DNA of 64,000 bases, taken from Bolinopsis microptera (Eukaryota > Ctenophora > Tentaculata > Lobata > Bolinopsidae). The notes under the pieces were generated by a model that was not told where the DNA came from, did no database searches, and saw only the letters and a program-made list of their open reading frames with translations. The stretch lies in the NCBI RefSeq assembly GCF_026151205.1, contig NC_087077.1:13738983-13802982 (forward strand). Direction: 5' to 3'. Below, piece after piece: positions 46,246 through 58,300 of the stretch. The first letter of the stretch is position 1. Each line of letters starts with the position of its first letter. A program made the translations under genes and the position numbers.

Positions 46246-46400
46246 GTAAATAGGTCATTTTAATCTAGATTAAATGGAATGTGTAGCCTCTACGCATCAG
46301 AGCCTACAAATTGACTCTACGAAGTAACAAAAATGTTATCCCAGATGAACATTTTAAAGCACATTATCATAATCTAGATTACAATGACCCATTTACACTG
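46246..46400. mobile_element. 155-bp MITE with 27-bp inverted ends
   Basis: GTAAATAGGTCATTTTAATC on the left and GATTACAATGACCCATTTAC on the right are inverted, each containing AATCTAGATTA. The ends could be extended to CAG/ACTG. No clear target duplication, no ORF. Confidence 0.75.
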
Positions 46401-47344
46401 TAGAATCGTAGACTGACTAGGGTCAGGTCACTCAGGGGTTTGGTATTTCGCATACAACAGGAATCACTTTGAAAGATCTAATCATTATAATCTAGTTGAT
46501 TTAGTTTGTATTTGGTATTCATGACACCGGGATAGATATAGAATATGCTTGTGATGGCAAACATTAAGCTTCTGCTAAATTATATCTTGAATCCTGATCG
46601 AGGGGGGGGGGGGGGGGGGGCTCCTGAAGTCTTCAATATTTAGACATTTACACTTGATAGTTAACAGTTAATTACATTTACACTTGATTGAAACATATAG
46701 AAATATGGATACTTTACCATGCAGAGCAGACTCAAACTTAAAATTAGAAATATAGATCCGACTTACTATAATAAGTTTTGTACTTGAAATTCGTTTAGAT
46801 ATTTGTGAACATTTTATCAAATGAGAATCAAAGAAGCACATCATGTCATTATTAAAAGAATAAAAATTTAAACATTAAACAGAATATATAGTCAGATATT
46901 CTCAAAACAGAAATAATCAAGAAACCAGATTTTGCAGTGCTAACGAAACACATAGCTATTTTACTGTCAATAAATCTATTAACATCAGAATTGAACGTAC
47001 CACAAAGGTGAAACAGAAAGTTAACCTGATACCAACGGAAGTAATCGTAAAAATGTTTTTAACCAGAACTTTGCAATAAATATTCACCCGCACTTGACTT
47101 TTAAAAACTTCGGATTTACAACAAATATAAAATATTTGACTGAGATAAAACTTAAAAGAAACAGAAATACAAACAACAATCTAACCTCTGAAATACCAGT
47201 CCTGAAACTCAATAACCCTTCGTTCTTACATACCTACAGTAGTACAGAGTAACAGTACTCAGTGCTCCAAACTATATTCACAAGGAGCCAGTAAACAATA
47301 ATCAGCCAGTGAGTTAAATAAACAGTATAACACACCACAATACA
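46401..47344. other. Intergenic with a 19-G tract
   Basis: AT-rich; G19 at 46602-46620 is the only outstanding feature. No gene. Confidence 0.5.
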
Positions 47345-50300
47345 CTACAATAACCCAATGTTAGCAACTCTTTGTCTCACATCATTCACACTCATATCAC
47401 ACTTACCCTGGCTGTTCCTGCCGTAGAACTTCCACTCATACTGAGACGGGTCATAGTCCACACTAGCCCTGTCACTAGTGACATTAAACATCACCAACCC
47501 ACTTGATGGTCCTAATGGTTTGACTGATATTATGGCGATGTGTAATTCCTCTTTGAAATCCAATTTCTGATTGAAAGTGTTGTTTATCTCCTCGAATTTT
47601 ACTTCTACCAACGATGGAGGAATGGTAAGTGATCCGTTGGTTCGCTTTAGAATTTCTTTATCAGTCATGATGTCATCGATAAGAAGGTTAATATCGTCAC
47701 TCATCTTTCTGTCAAGCTTTAATCCCATAATAGTCCCTTTTTCGTCTGGCACGACTCCAACAAAAATATCTCCTCCTTTGTGGTTCAACATTGAAATCAA
47801 TTCTTTAGCTATCTCATTCTGTAGCGAGCATTGTTCGCATGCTGCACAAACGCACATTTCTCGCCCATGTAAATCTTGTAATTCCTCAGTTCCTCACCTT
47901 GACTGAACTTCTGTTTAAAGTCGGGTATTGCTCCTGGATTGTAAGGAGGTCGTACTCTGGGAGCTGAAGATACGAGTGGAAGTGACGAGCTATTATTGGG
48001 AGTCTCAGCTTTCTCTTCAGATATCTCATATCCCTTGAACACCTCCCTGGCAATGTCTACAAAATGTGCTTTAATCACTTCATCCTTTTGGTGTTCACTG
48101 AATATCTTCATAATGAGGCCCATCCCTGGGCCCTCTGCCAACTTTTGAACAACCTTCAAGTTCTTCCCCACTACAGTCATGTAAAACAACATAACAGGGC
48201 GCATCACGTCTGCACACTCCATATACTGGCCCACGTGCGCTGTGACAGGGTCGAGGAGTGCGCGGCCCGATCTGCCTGTCCGCAGCAGCGTTAGCTAGCA
48301 CGTAGAGCACGTGTCGTGCAGTGTCTAGATCGTGAGAATTGTAGAGAAGAGAGAGGAGGAGAGTCTGGTGGGCGGGATTAGAGAACGCTGCTGTTGCAAA
48401 GGTCAAGTTCTGAGTTATTCTGTGGAGCACTTTTAGGCTTCCTGGGAGGGGGATTGTTTAAAACGGTTAAGAAATTTTAAAATATCTTTAATATAAATTC
48501 GCATTTTTGACTCACTAAGACATCTTTATTTAAAATTTGTGCGATTGGAAGCTAACCTAAAATGAGAGCTTTGTCGTTTGATTCCGTGGGGATAACATCA
48601 GCTAGTTTGCAAAGACAAGCGATATTGTAATCGTGACTTTTACCTAGCACCCTCCTTTTCTGGTAAATATCCTTCTTGGGCACGGTACAAGTCCATCCAA
48701 AGTCAATAGCGAGCACTTCGGCTGGTTCACCTCCTAATGCTGTGGATCCTGAGTGAATATTGCAATGTGTGAACAATTTTTGTTTACAAAATATGGCGAA
48801 AAAGTGACTGTTTTATTACAATTTGTTGTTTTGTTTTATTTTTCAGCAAATTGATAACGGCAATTATATTTATGCCAATTCGTGCCGTGCTGCATGTTAT
48901 TCATAACATACACAAACAAACTTTGAGGATGAAAAACACCAATACTTTCTGGGAACATGACATAATATTATGAATGTTCAAAATTATCAAAAGTTAACAA
49001 AACAATCATTTCACTAAATCAGTTTTTAAAAAGAACACCTTCATTTGAACTTTTGAAAATACTTAGTATAACTAGTACCTACATTCGTAAAAAAACAAAA
49101 CAACTTCAAAATTTCAGAGGAATCTCACAATCATTATTTAGAAATCTTCCATAACTTTTAATAACTAATAAGGTTTCATAATAATATGATAATGCTTCCA
49201 TTGCTCCAGCAGCAATTTACTTAAATATTCAACATAATAGAACTACATCATAATATTATTATCACAATCTACATCGTCGTCGAAAGAACTAGCTCCTGAT
49301 TCACCGTCTTTTCTTCTTTTTCTTCTTTTTTTTCTTTTTCCTTTTTATTTTGTTCGATTTATCGTCTTGTAGCTGTTTTTTTAGCGCCATAGTCTCGGAG
49401 GGATTTTGAGGGGTTTCGAATTCAATAATTCTACATACGTCACGACGCTGTTTTAACTCCTCTATAAGTTGTTCGTCATATTTACAAATATTCGTTGCAT
49501 TATAATCACGCATGATCGCTGCTGAGTACACTCTGGCTCGTGAGATTCCACTGTAAAGATTTGGAATAATATTACTGAGTGTAAACTTATTCTCACTTTC
49601 ATCAGGTGCGTATCTTATTGATGGTGTGCATGTGTGGATATAGATAATAGCTGGCCACTCTGCAGACGTAGAATTCGCATTCCACATCATCATAATCTCG
49701 TTATCTTTCTCATTCCACATACTTAATACGCTGGTTACAGTAATCTGTGTATGTTCATGTTGATCTATACCTGCATAGATTATCACTGCGATATCCTTGT
49801 TTTCAAGATAACTGTCAGGCCCTTTTACTTTCTCCAGCTCTTTAACAAGGATTTCTTTCCATGTAGCTGTATTATCATCGGTCAATAGGTAGATTACAGG
49901 TTTACTAGCACGGAGAAAATGACCTATATCCTGTTTTTGATTGCGGTTTACAGGGATATTCTCACTAATATCCATTATCTCATCGTGTTCTTTGATTATA
50001 GACAGCACAGAAGAAATCTCGTAAGCGTTCCTTAGATTAACAGATAAATCTAAGTTAGCGAAGCAACGTTTAAATTCTTCTCTATTGAGGTTGAATTTAA
50101 ATGGATACTTTTGAAACTTAACGTTTGTATACGATTGAAGTTCGTCACAGAATACCCAAATACTAGTATTATTGGAATCACTTTTCTTCACAACATGAAA
50201 TAATCCATCAGATATGATATTTTCACCCGCACAGCCAGCTAACCTTGCATAATTTAGATCAGAGCCTGTACGATTGACGAGAAGCTGATAATCGTCTACA

Positions 50301-52159
50301 AAAATGTAATCAAATTTCCGTAGAAAACTCTGTGTATCTTTAGCTAAACCTTTCCCGACAATTAGTAATACGATTTTACTAGTACAGACTGTCATTTGGT
50401 ATGATAAAATACAGTCTACTACAAACTGATTATACTTGACAATATAATCCTTTTTGTGTTCGTTACTGTATTCGTACGTAATCATCTCGCACTTAACAGT
50501 ATCATTTATATCGTTAAGTATTTCTAATTGACGCACCGCGGCGGGAAACCTTTTAGGCATCAACGATCCAGTTAGAATAACAAGTATTCTCTCCTCTGGA
50601 GGTGTGGTTAAAGCAAGATCTATAACTTTACCCAACATTACTATGGTTTTCCCTGAGCCAGCAGGGCCCTCCACCCAGAGAAACCTCTCATCACTTTGGA
50701 AAGCATCAAGTTGATCTTTTGTAAGACTGTTTATCTTTAAGTAGTCTTTAAAAAGTTGCGGCGCATCAACCATTTCAGGATTATAGGGATACTTCTTAAT
50801 CTTTCCTTTCCATTTTCCCTTTTTTGGGTACTCCTCTGATTTTGCTTCATCGACTAGTTTTCGTGTTATTAACGCATATCTCAGTTTTTCATCTACATCT
50901 TTCAAACATTTAGGGAAGCTACAGCTATTGAAATCCCATTTATTTTCCAGGTTTATACACCACAATCCTAGAAGGCAGCAACGTGATCCGTCCATTACAC
51001 TTACAGTTCCCAAAGAGCTCCTTTCTTCACAAGAGTCGACTATCGAAACCAAGTTCATGAGATCATTACTGAAAAGGATTGTTTCATCACAGAGATATGA
51101 CTCGTCTACCTCATCCTTGGAAATATTCGGGAAGACTGTGAACTCGAATATCATGACAGAAGGTTCTATAGATTTGATGAAATCTTTCGTCCTTTTCCTT
51201 TGTGTGAGAGCGCTATCGCAACAACCCTTAAACTTAATATTGTCTTCGTTTGTTTGCTGCAGAGATAGTCCTTTAACTTCAAACACAGCCACATAATGAT
51301 CTCCCATAACGACAAAGTCGCACTCTCCTTCAATTTCTCTCGCCTTTTTATGACACAGATGTTTTTCTGGTCCTTTCTTGCACTTTTTGGTGTTACAATG
51401 ATGCTCTGGGAGAAATACAGAATATTGTTCGTGAGTATACTCTAACTGATGAACAACTAGATGATTTCCTTTTGTCTCCTCAAAATACCGATACAGTTCT
51501 ACTTCTGCTACATAGCCGTCCTGATGTTTTTTTTCTTGTACATTAGCCCCCTCTAACGAATCTTTGGGAGTTTATCAAAAAACTTGGAATTGGGTATTGG
51601 AGGAATCATTATTGGACTTGAAAACTCATCTCCCCTCGAACAGTGTTTTTCCAGAATTTTCCTGCCGATGACATATTCAATTTTCTTCCGGAGTCAGACT
51701 TGAACTCATAACCTAATAAGGATTCGAAACTAAAACAAAAAACGATTATGAAAACACGAATTTGCCATTTTAGAACTTTGGATGAATCTAAATTGTTAAA
51801 AATTGCAAGTCAGCCGAAATGAGTTACATCTATTCTAGCCCAAGAGAGGTTTAAATTATACCAATTAATTAGAAGCAACAGGATGAGCCATTGTCAGTTT
51901 GTCACATACATTGTATGCTTATAAAAGGACGGTATCTGAACTTTTGAGGGCGCACAAAGGCAAAAAACTGCAAGATGAATATCAAAAATATGTAGCATTG
52001 CCATTGACATTCCATGGAACTACTGCACTGGTAAATTAGATGAAGAAAGGATGAAGAAACTTGGTCTTGCGAACTGAAATGAGGATTGAGGGTGATGTTT
52101 AATTGGGTGATAACTTAGCTTACTAGTTTACTAGCTTACTAGCTTACTAGCTTACTAGC

Positions 52160-52194
<35 letters not shown>

Positions 52195-52316
52195 ATATTC
52201 CTACTTTATCTTACTTTATTCTACGTTGGCCCCAAAAGTACTTGTAGATTAAGGTAGATAAAAGTATAATGTTCATCCATTTTCTTTTGCGAATTCTACT
52301 CTACCTTTATTCTACT

Positions 52317-52381
<65 letters not shown>

Positions 52382-55300
52382 TAGCTTACTACTAGGTAAG
52401 TTAAAGTGAATTCAGCTCAAGTAGAATGCGATGGAAGTGGTGAATGAACTGAAACAATCTGGAATCGTAAAAGGATAATTAATACACACGCGGTAAACAA
52501 ATATTTGCAGCCATTACAAAACTTTGAACTTATTTTAACTTCAAACGAATGTATCGCACAAACACAATTCAAAAGGGAGAGCCTTCAACATACAACACGA
52601 ACGTGATGTACAAAAGTATATAAAAATAATTATTCCATATATAGGAAAAACATAACAAAACAATTTTGAAGCATCCATATTAATATAATGACATTTCTGC
52701 CGTTTTCTGACAAAAGTGCTTAAGTAACACAAGGTTCATTTTGTGCAAATTGACTTGAAAGATTTCAATTCTGTAATTGCTCTGGGCTAGCTGCTGTCAA
52801 ATTTAGACTGCACCCACTATGTTTCTAAGGTGCTTTGTCGACTTTTGATACTAATGACAAGGTTTCATCTAGGCTCACTTTCATCATCCTAACTTCTCGG
52901 AAAGTGCCTCAAAATCAAAAATTATAGTTTGAATTTCATAGAAAAGTGCTAAAGTACAGCCACATCGGCAAAAACTCCACATGCACATTCTTATGAAAAT
53001 TACCCGTTCAAACCATTGGTCATCGAAAATAAAACGAAAAATTAGCCTTAAACTGTTGTGATGAAACACGATGAGGACACGCTGAAATAAAAAATTTCGT
53101 TTTCTGAGAAAAGTGCATACACCAAACCTGTCCAACCCGAATGACCTCATAGGCAGTTCAGTGACCATCTAGCGCACCGTTTCCACATAAAACAAATCAT
53201 TTTGAGAATACCCATTTTTGTAATCGAGCATTTCCTGGTTAGAGTGGAATTTTCGGAAAAACACAATTTGTTTCATGGAGAGGCTATAAGTTAATCATTT
53301 CTTGCGGTATCGGGTTGAAATTTTGCTGGCCGTTTATTCACATCTATTTCAAGGTGTGTGTAAAATCTTGATATCGTGTCTAAAAAGGCTGGTGTGTTAT
53401 AAATTTGTAAAGTCAGAAAGCTAAAATTGTCCTTTTCAGGCTTATTTTAACAAAAAGTCAGTCAGGGAAGATCGGATTGATTTGATGCTTGACATCAAAT
53501 TGTTCTCTGAATTCTGGCGCAGTTTTCGATGCCCTCAAAAATGTTTTTACTTATTTATCTTCAGATCTATTGGACCTCAAAGCCAAACAACAAGTTTGGG
53601 CACATTTTTCGTTTGAAAAATCAGTAAATATTAAAAACGAAAAATGTACCTAAATTTGTTGTTTGGCTTTGAGGTCCAATAGATCTGAAGATAAATGACT
53701 AAATGAGAAAAAACATTTTTGAGGGCATCGAAAACTGCGCCAGAATTCAGAGAACAATTTGATGTCAAGCATCAAATCAATCCGATCTTCCCTGACTGAC
53801 TTTTTGTTAAAATAAGCCTGAAAAGGACAATTTTAGCTTTCTGACTTTAAAAATTTATAACACACCAGCCTTTTTAGACACGATATCAAGATTTTACACA
53901 CACCTTGAAATAGATGTGAATAAACGGCCAGCAAAATTTCAACCCGATACAGCAAGAAATGATTAACTTATAGCCTCTCCATGAAACAAATTGTGTTTTT
54001 CCGAAAATTCCACTCTAACCAGGAAATGCTCGATTACAAAAATGGGTATTCTCAAAATAAATTTTTCTGATGTGGAAACGGTGCGCTAGATGGTAACTGA
54101 ACTGCCTATGAGGTCATTTGGGCTGGACGGCACTAACCACTGTTTTGGTGTATGCCCCCTAAAGTGCACCAACATTAGTGGGAACTTTATCTGCGATCAT
54201 TCAGACGTAAAATTTTACGACAAATTGATTGGTGACGGTTTAAGAACACCAAAACACTCCCTTCTCCCAAGCGGATTAAAAAATAGTGGCAACGAGCGGG
54301 AATAAACGTTGCAATTCCTTATAAAATTTTGTTTTCGAATCGGAATTACTAGCTTACTACTAGGTTACAAGTTAAATTGAATTCAAGTAGGATGCGATGG
54401 AAGTGGTGAATGAACTAAAACAATATGGAATCGTAAAAGGATAATTAATACACACGTGGTAAACAAATATAGTTAAAAATATTTGCAGCCGTTACAAAAC
54501 AAAACAAAAACAACAACTAGCCCCACAACGAAGCACAAGACGTAATGTAATAGATATCTGAGTACTAATGATATAATGATGTAATGTAAATACACCGGAG
54601 GGTATGTGAGTATATATTATTTTATGAGTAATATGATGAACATTGAGCATCGTTATAAGCTTAGAAGTTCGAATATTTAATATTTATGCATGTGTCTGAT
54701 AACGGATAAAACCTTTTATAGTTTCCAGCTACTCCAGATTCCTTTATGTGGCTATAACATTACCGGCAATAGGATTAACGGTTTTTGAAAGATAAATCCG
54801 ACGACTGTACTGCCGTTTTCTGACAAAAGTGCTTAAAGTAACACAAGGTTCATTTTGTGCAAATTGACTTAAAGATTTCAATTCTGTAATTGCTCTGGGC
54901 TAACTGCTGTCAAATTTAAACTGCACCCACTATGTTTCTAAAATGCTTTGTCGACTTTTGAAGTTTTGAGACAAGGTTTCATCATCCTAACTTCTCGGAA
55001 AGTGCCTCAAAATCACAAATTATAATTTGAATTTCTTAGAAAAGTGCTTAAGTATAATAACAGCCACATCGGCAAAAACTCCACGTTCTGATGAAAATGA
55101 CCCGTTCAAACCATTGGTCATCGAAAACTCGAAAATAAGACGAAGAATTAGCCTTAAACTGTTGTGATGAAACACTAGTTGTAATATTGGGAGACGCTGA
55201 AATAAAAAATTTTAAAATTTCGTTTTCTGAGAAAAGTACTTAAGTGCACCAACATTAGTGGGAACTTTATCTGCGATCATTCTGAACTAAAATTTTACGA

Positions 55301-58300
55301 CAAATTGATTGGTGATGGTTTAAGAACACAAAAACACTCCCTTCTCCCCAGCGGATTAAAAAATAGTGGCAACGAGCGGGAATAAAACGTTGCAATTCCT
55401 TATATAAATTTGTTTTCAAATCGGAATTCTACCAGTATTTTGACGCTTGTTTTGACGAAGAGTCGATTGGTGATAGTACGGGATAATAATAACTTAATAA
55501 ATAAGTTTCTTTCTTTAGATATTAAATTAAGAACTAAATTAAGGCCAAGGTTTTGCGAATTATCTATATTATATTTTAAACTTGACGAATTCCCCCCGGC
55601 CCCGGCAACGGGGACAAAACACTGAAAATTTACCTAAAAATGACCCTCTGGCGTGACCAATTTCAGCTCGCAAATGGAGTTGAAACATCGCTATTTTTAG
55701 CAGAATTGTAAAAAAAGGATTATAGGAATAGCCTATAGCATTCTTAGAATTTTGATTAAGGCTTAATATTTTCTATAATTAACGTCGGAAGTGAGGTAAA
55801 ATAAACGTTAGAATAATGGCGTTATTTTAGCAAAGGTAAACAGCGTCGTTGCTTAGCAACATCAAGAGATTGCACGTGCACGAGCTAGAACAGATTAGCG
55901 CGTTGTCACTTGTCATGCTCTATGATACGTCATAACTAGCTCACATTACAATTTACGCTATGACTATCCATAACTTTGGCTGTGATTAATGTTTTTTGAT
56001 GCAGTAAAAGTATCGATTAGGGAAAACTTAAATAAAACCTTTATCGTTATCGGCAAATAAAAATCCATACGCCGAGCTAGATCGTAGATAGATAGATGAT
56101 AACAAGAAACTATAACATAACTGATTTTAAATTTCCTTGAATAAAGCGTTCAGCTAGCGGATGTACAGGTTTGAGGAAGCCTATGAGCTAGGCAAGCGGA
56201 TAACTAAAACTTAGTGTTTACCATGTTATAAGGCACAACACTCATTCTCGAAAAAAGCTTTAAAATCGTACAAGAAAAATGTATTGTCAGGAACAGGTTG
56301 TAATAATACGGAATATTGAATCCGTCCCTTTGATCACGAATCAATACGAACAAAAAGGTAGATTGAAAACAGCGTGAATATGAGGTATATAAGATGAGCT
56401 ATAGAAATGAATAGATATGTTTCGCTCTATAGCTTGTTGAGTATTACATGCGATGAGCTATTCTTACTTTATATCGCAAGATCCAATCATGTCCTAACAT
56501 TCCCTACTCAAAGTCAATATCCCATTCACTATAATTGATAAGCTAAGGTACACGAAACGTGTGTGAACAATGTTGCGTTATCCAGCTATTGTCGTACGGA
56601 GTACCTACAGCTTTACACGTCACGAGGCACACTGTTCCTACTCAAGTATTGTATCCTACAAATCTTCTCTCCAGATACTATTTATTCAGGCAATACTACC
56701 GAGAATATATCTATTTATATTTAAAACTTAACGAAAAAATCGGGGCTCATAAGTCTACAAAGTTTTAAAACTATATCTTTCTTTTTATCGCTTGCTAATC
56801 CCGTGTGATTGATTTTGTGATTGATTTTGTGGGAAAGCTATGATTATACCTAACCGGATCAATCTCTCTTCTTTCTGCCGCAGAAATGGAGCAGAACAGA
56901 AGGAAACCTCGTTCTGCTCTGATTTCCATTCCATTTGGACCGAGCCACGCTGAAACCTGATAACCTCCACCTTCTCGAGCAGTGGTCTTTCTGTTTTGCA
57001 GCGGTTGCTTGTCCAATATGACCTTATAGGCCAAAAATGAAAGTCCGAACAGGCCATAGAAACAGCGGTACCCACCTTTTCCACTGCACCACCAAAGTCC
57101 TCAAGTCATAATTGATGATTATGTAGCTGTCCGCACTGTTTGATGAACAGTTCCACTTTATGGTGGAACGAGTCAGCGCTTATGAACGTATGGCCTGGCT
57201 CCAGATATTTCACGGTTATCGTGTCAAGCCCGAGGTCAGGGCTGTTTATGGCGAACATAACGCAGTGAAAAGCGTCCAGCATTTGTTCTGAGCGGAACAA
57301 TTGTCTGCCCACAGAATTTTTTCCCGGCTTTCACCATTTCTTCCTTCAGCATAATACCTTATAGCTTTGACCCAGGTTGAAGATACGTTCTCATCTTTCC
57401 TCCCAGCAATAGCAATTTGCTTCATTTTAGGTCAGACAAGCTAAAAATCTGCAGTCTCAACTGATTAGAGAATACAAATTTTAAAGCAAATTAATCAGAA
57501 TCAACATTTAATTATAAAAGTATATGGCACTTAAGCACTTTTGTGAGAAAACGAGCTCGTTTTCACAAAAGTGCTTAAGTGCAATAAATTGTTTTTTCCA
57601 GGTCAAAGGACCCACGATCACCAAATTGCCGTCACTAGGCCAGTTTTGGACGTAGAAAACAATGACACCATTTTTTGTATTTTAGGGGGTTCCAAAAAGG
57701 GGGTTTCGGGGGGTCGGCGAATGTATCCAATGGTCCTCAGGGATAGTTCTTGACCCAAAAACAAAAGTTAGACCAAAAAACCCGAAATTTCCAAAATGTT
57801 ACTTAAGCACTTTTGTCAGAAAACGGCAGTGTACAGGTTGTTATCATCGGAGGGAACGTGAACAGCAAAATAAGTTTAATTTGATATGTAATGATCGAAA
57901 TTGTAACATTAAAGTCGCAGAGAAGTTTTGCCAAAATAAACTAAACTTTTACAATCAATTAATGATAGTTGAGTGTTGTCACGGCCACGGGTCTTAACAG
58001 TTTTGCTTACTTACTCCACTGTGTTTAGTGTTCAGAATTTTCGATTATTCCGTAAATACGACCTAGGGAAACTACTCTTTTCAAAGGTAAAGGTAACTGT
58101 GCGAAGTTTCAACGTAACTACATCATATTCATGATGTCTGAAATTATTTGTCATACAGTAGTATTAAAAGCATTAAAACTCTTACAAAATAATAAATTAC
58201 TATGATTAACAATAAAACTGCTCACCCTCAAGAATCCTAGCTCTGAAAGTGAACCCAGTCACCGAGAGTCTCACTATTACATCCTCGTCTGTGTAATCGC

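Larger units (their letters stand above)
52381..55435 (+). repeat. Tandem segmental duplication of flank plus transposon 5' end
   Basis: The segment beginning CTAGCTTACTACTAGG at 52381 recurs at 54348. Both copies contain AGTAGxATGCGATGGAAGTG and GGAATCGTAAAAGGATAATT, then, after different spacers (about 170 and 300 bases), the same transposon left end. Copy 1 stops at GGAATT (about 54345), directly joined to copy 2, whose equivalent at 55430 continues. So a unit of flank and transposon end was duplicated head to tail; afterwards copy 1 gained the foldback insert. Confidence 0.7.

Noticed and set aside
52884-54305. Two ORFs sharing MVTELPMRSFGLD
   Set aside because: They are the two arms of the foldback element read from opposite strands, not a gene family.
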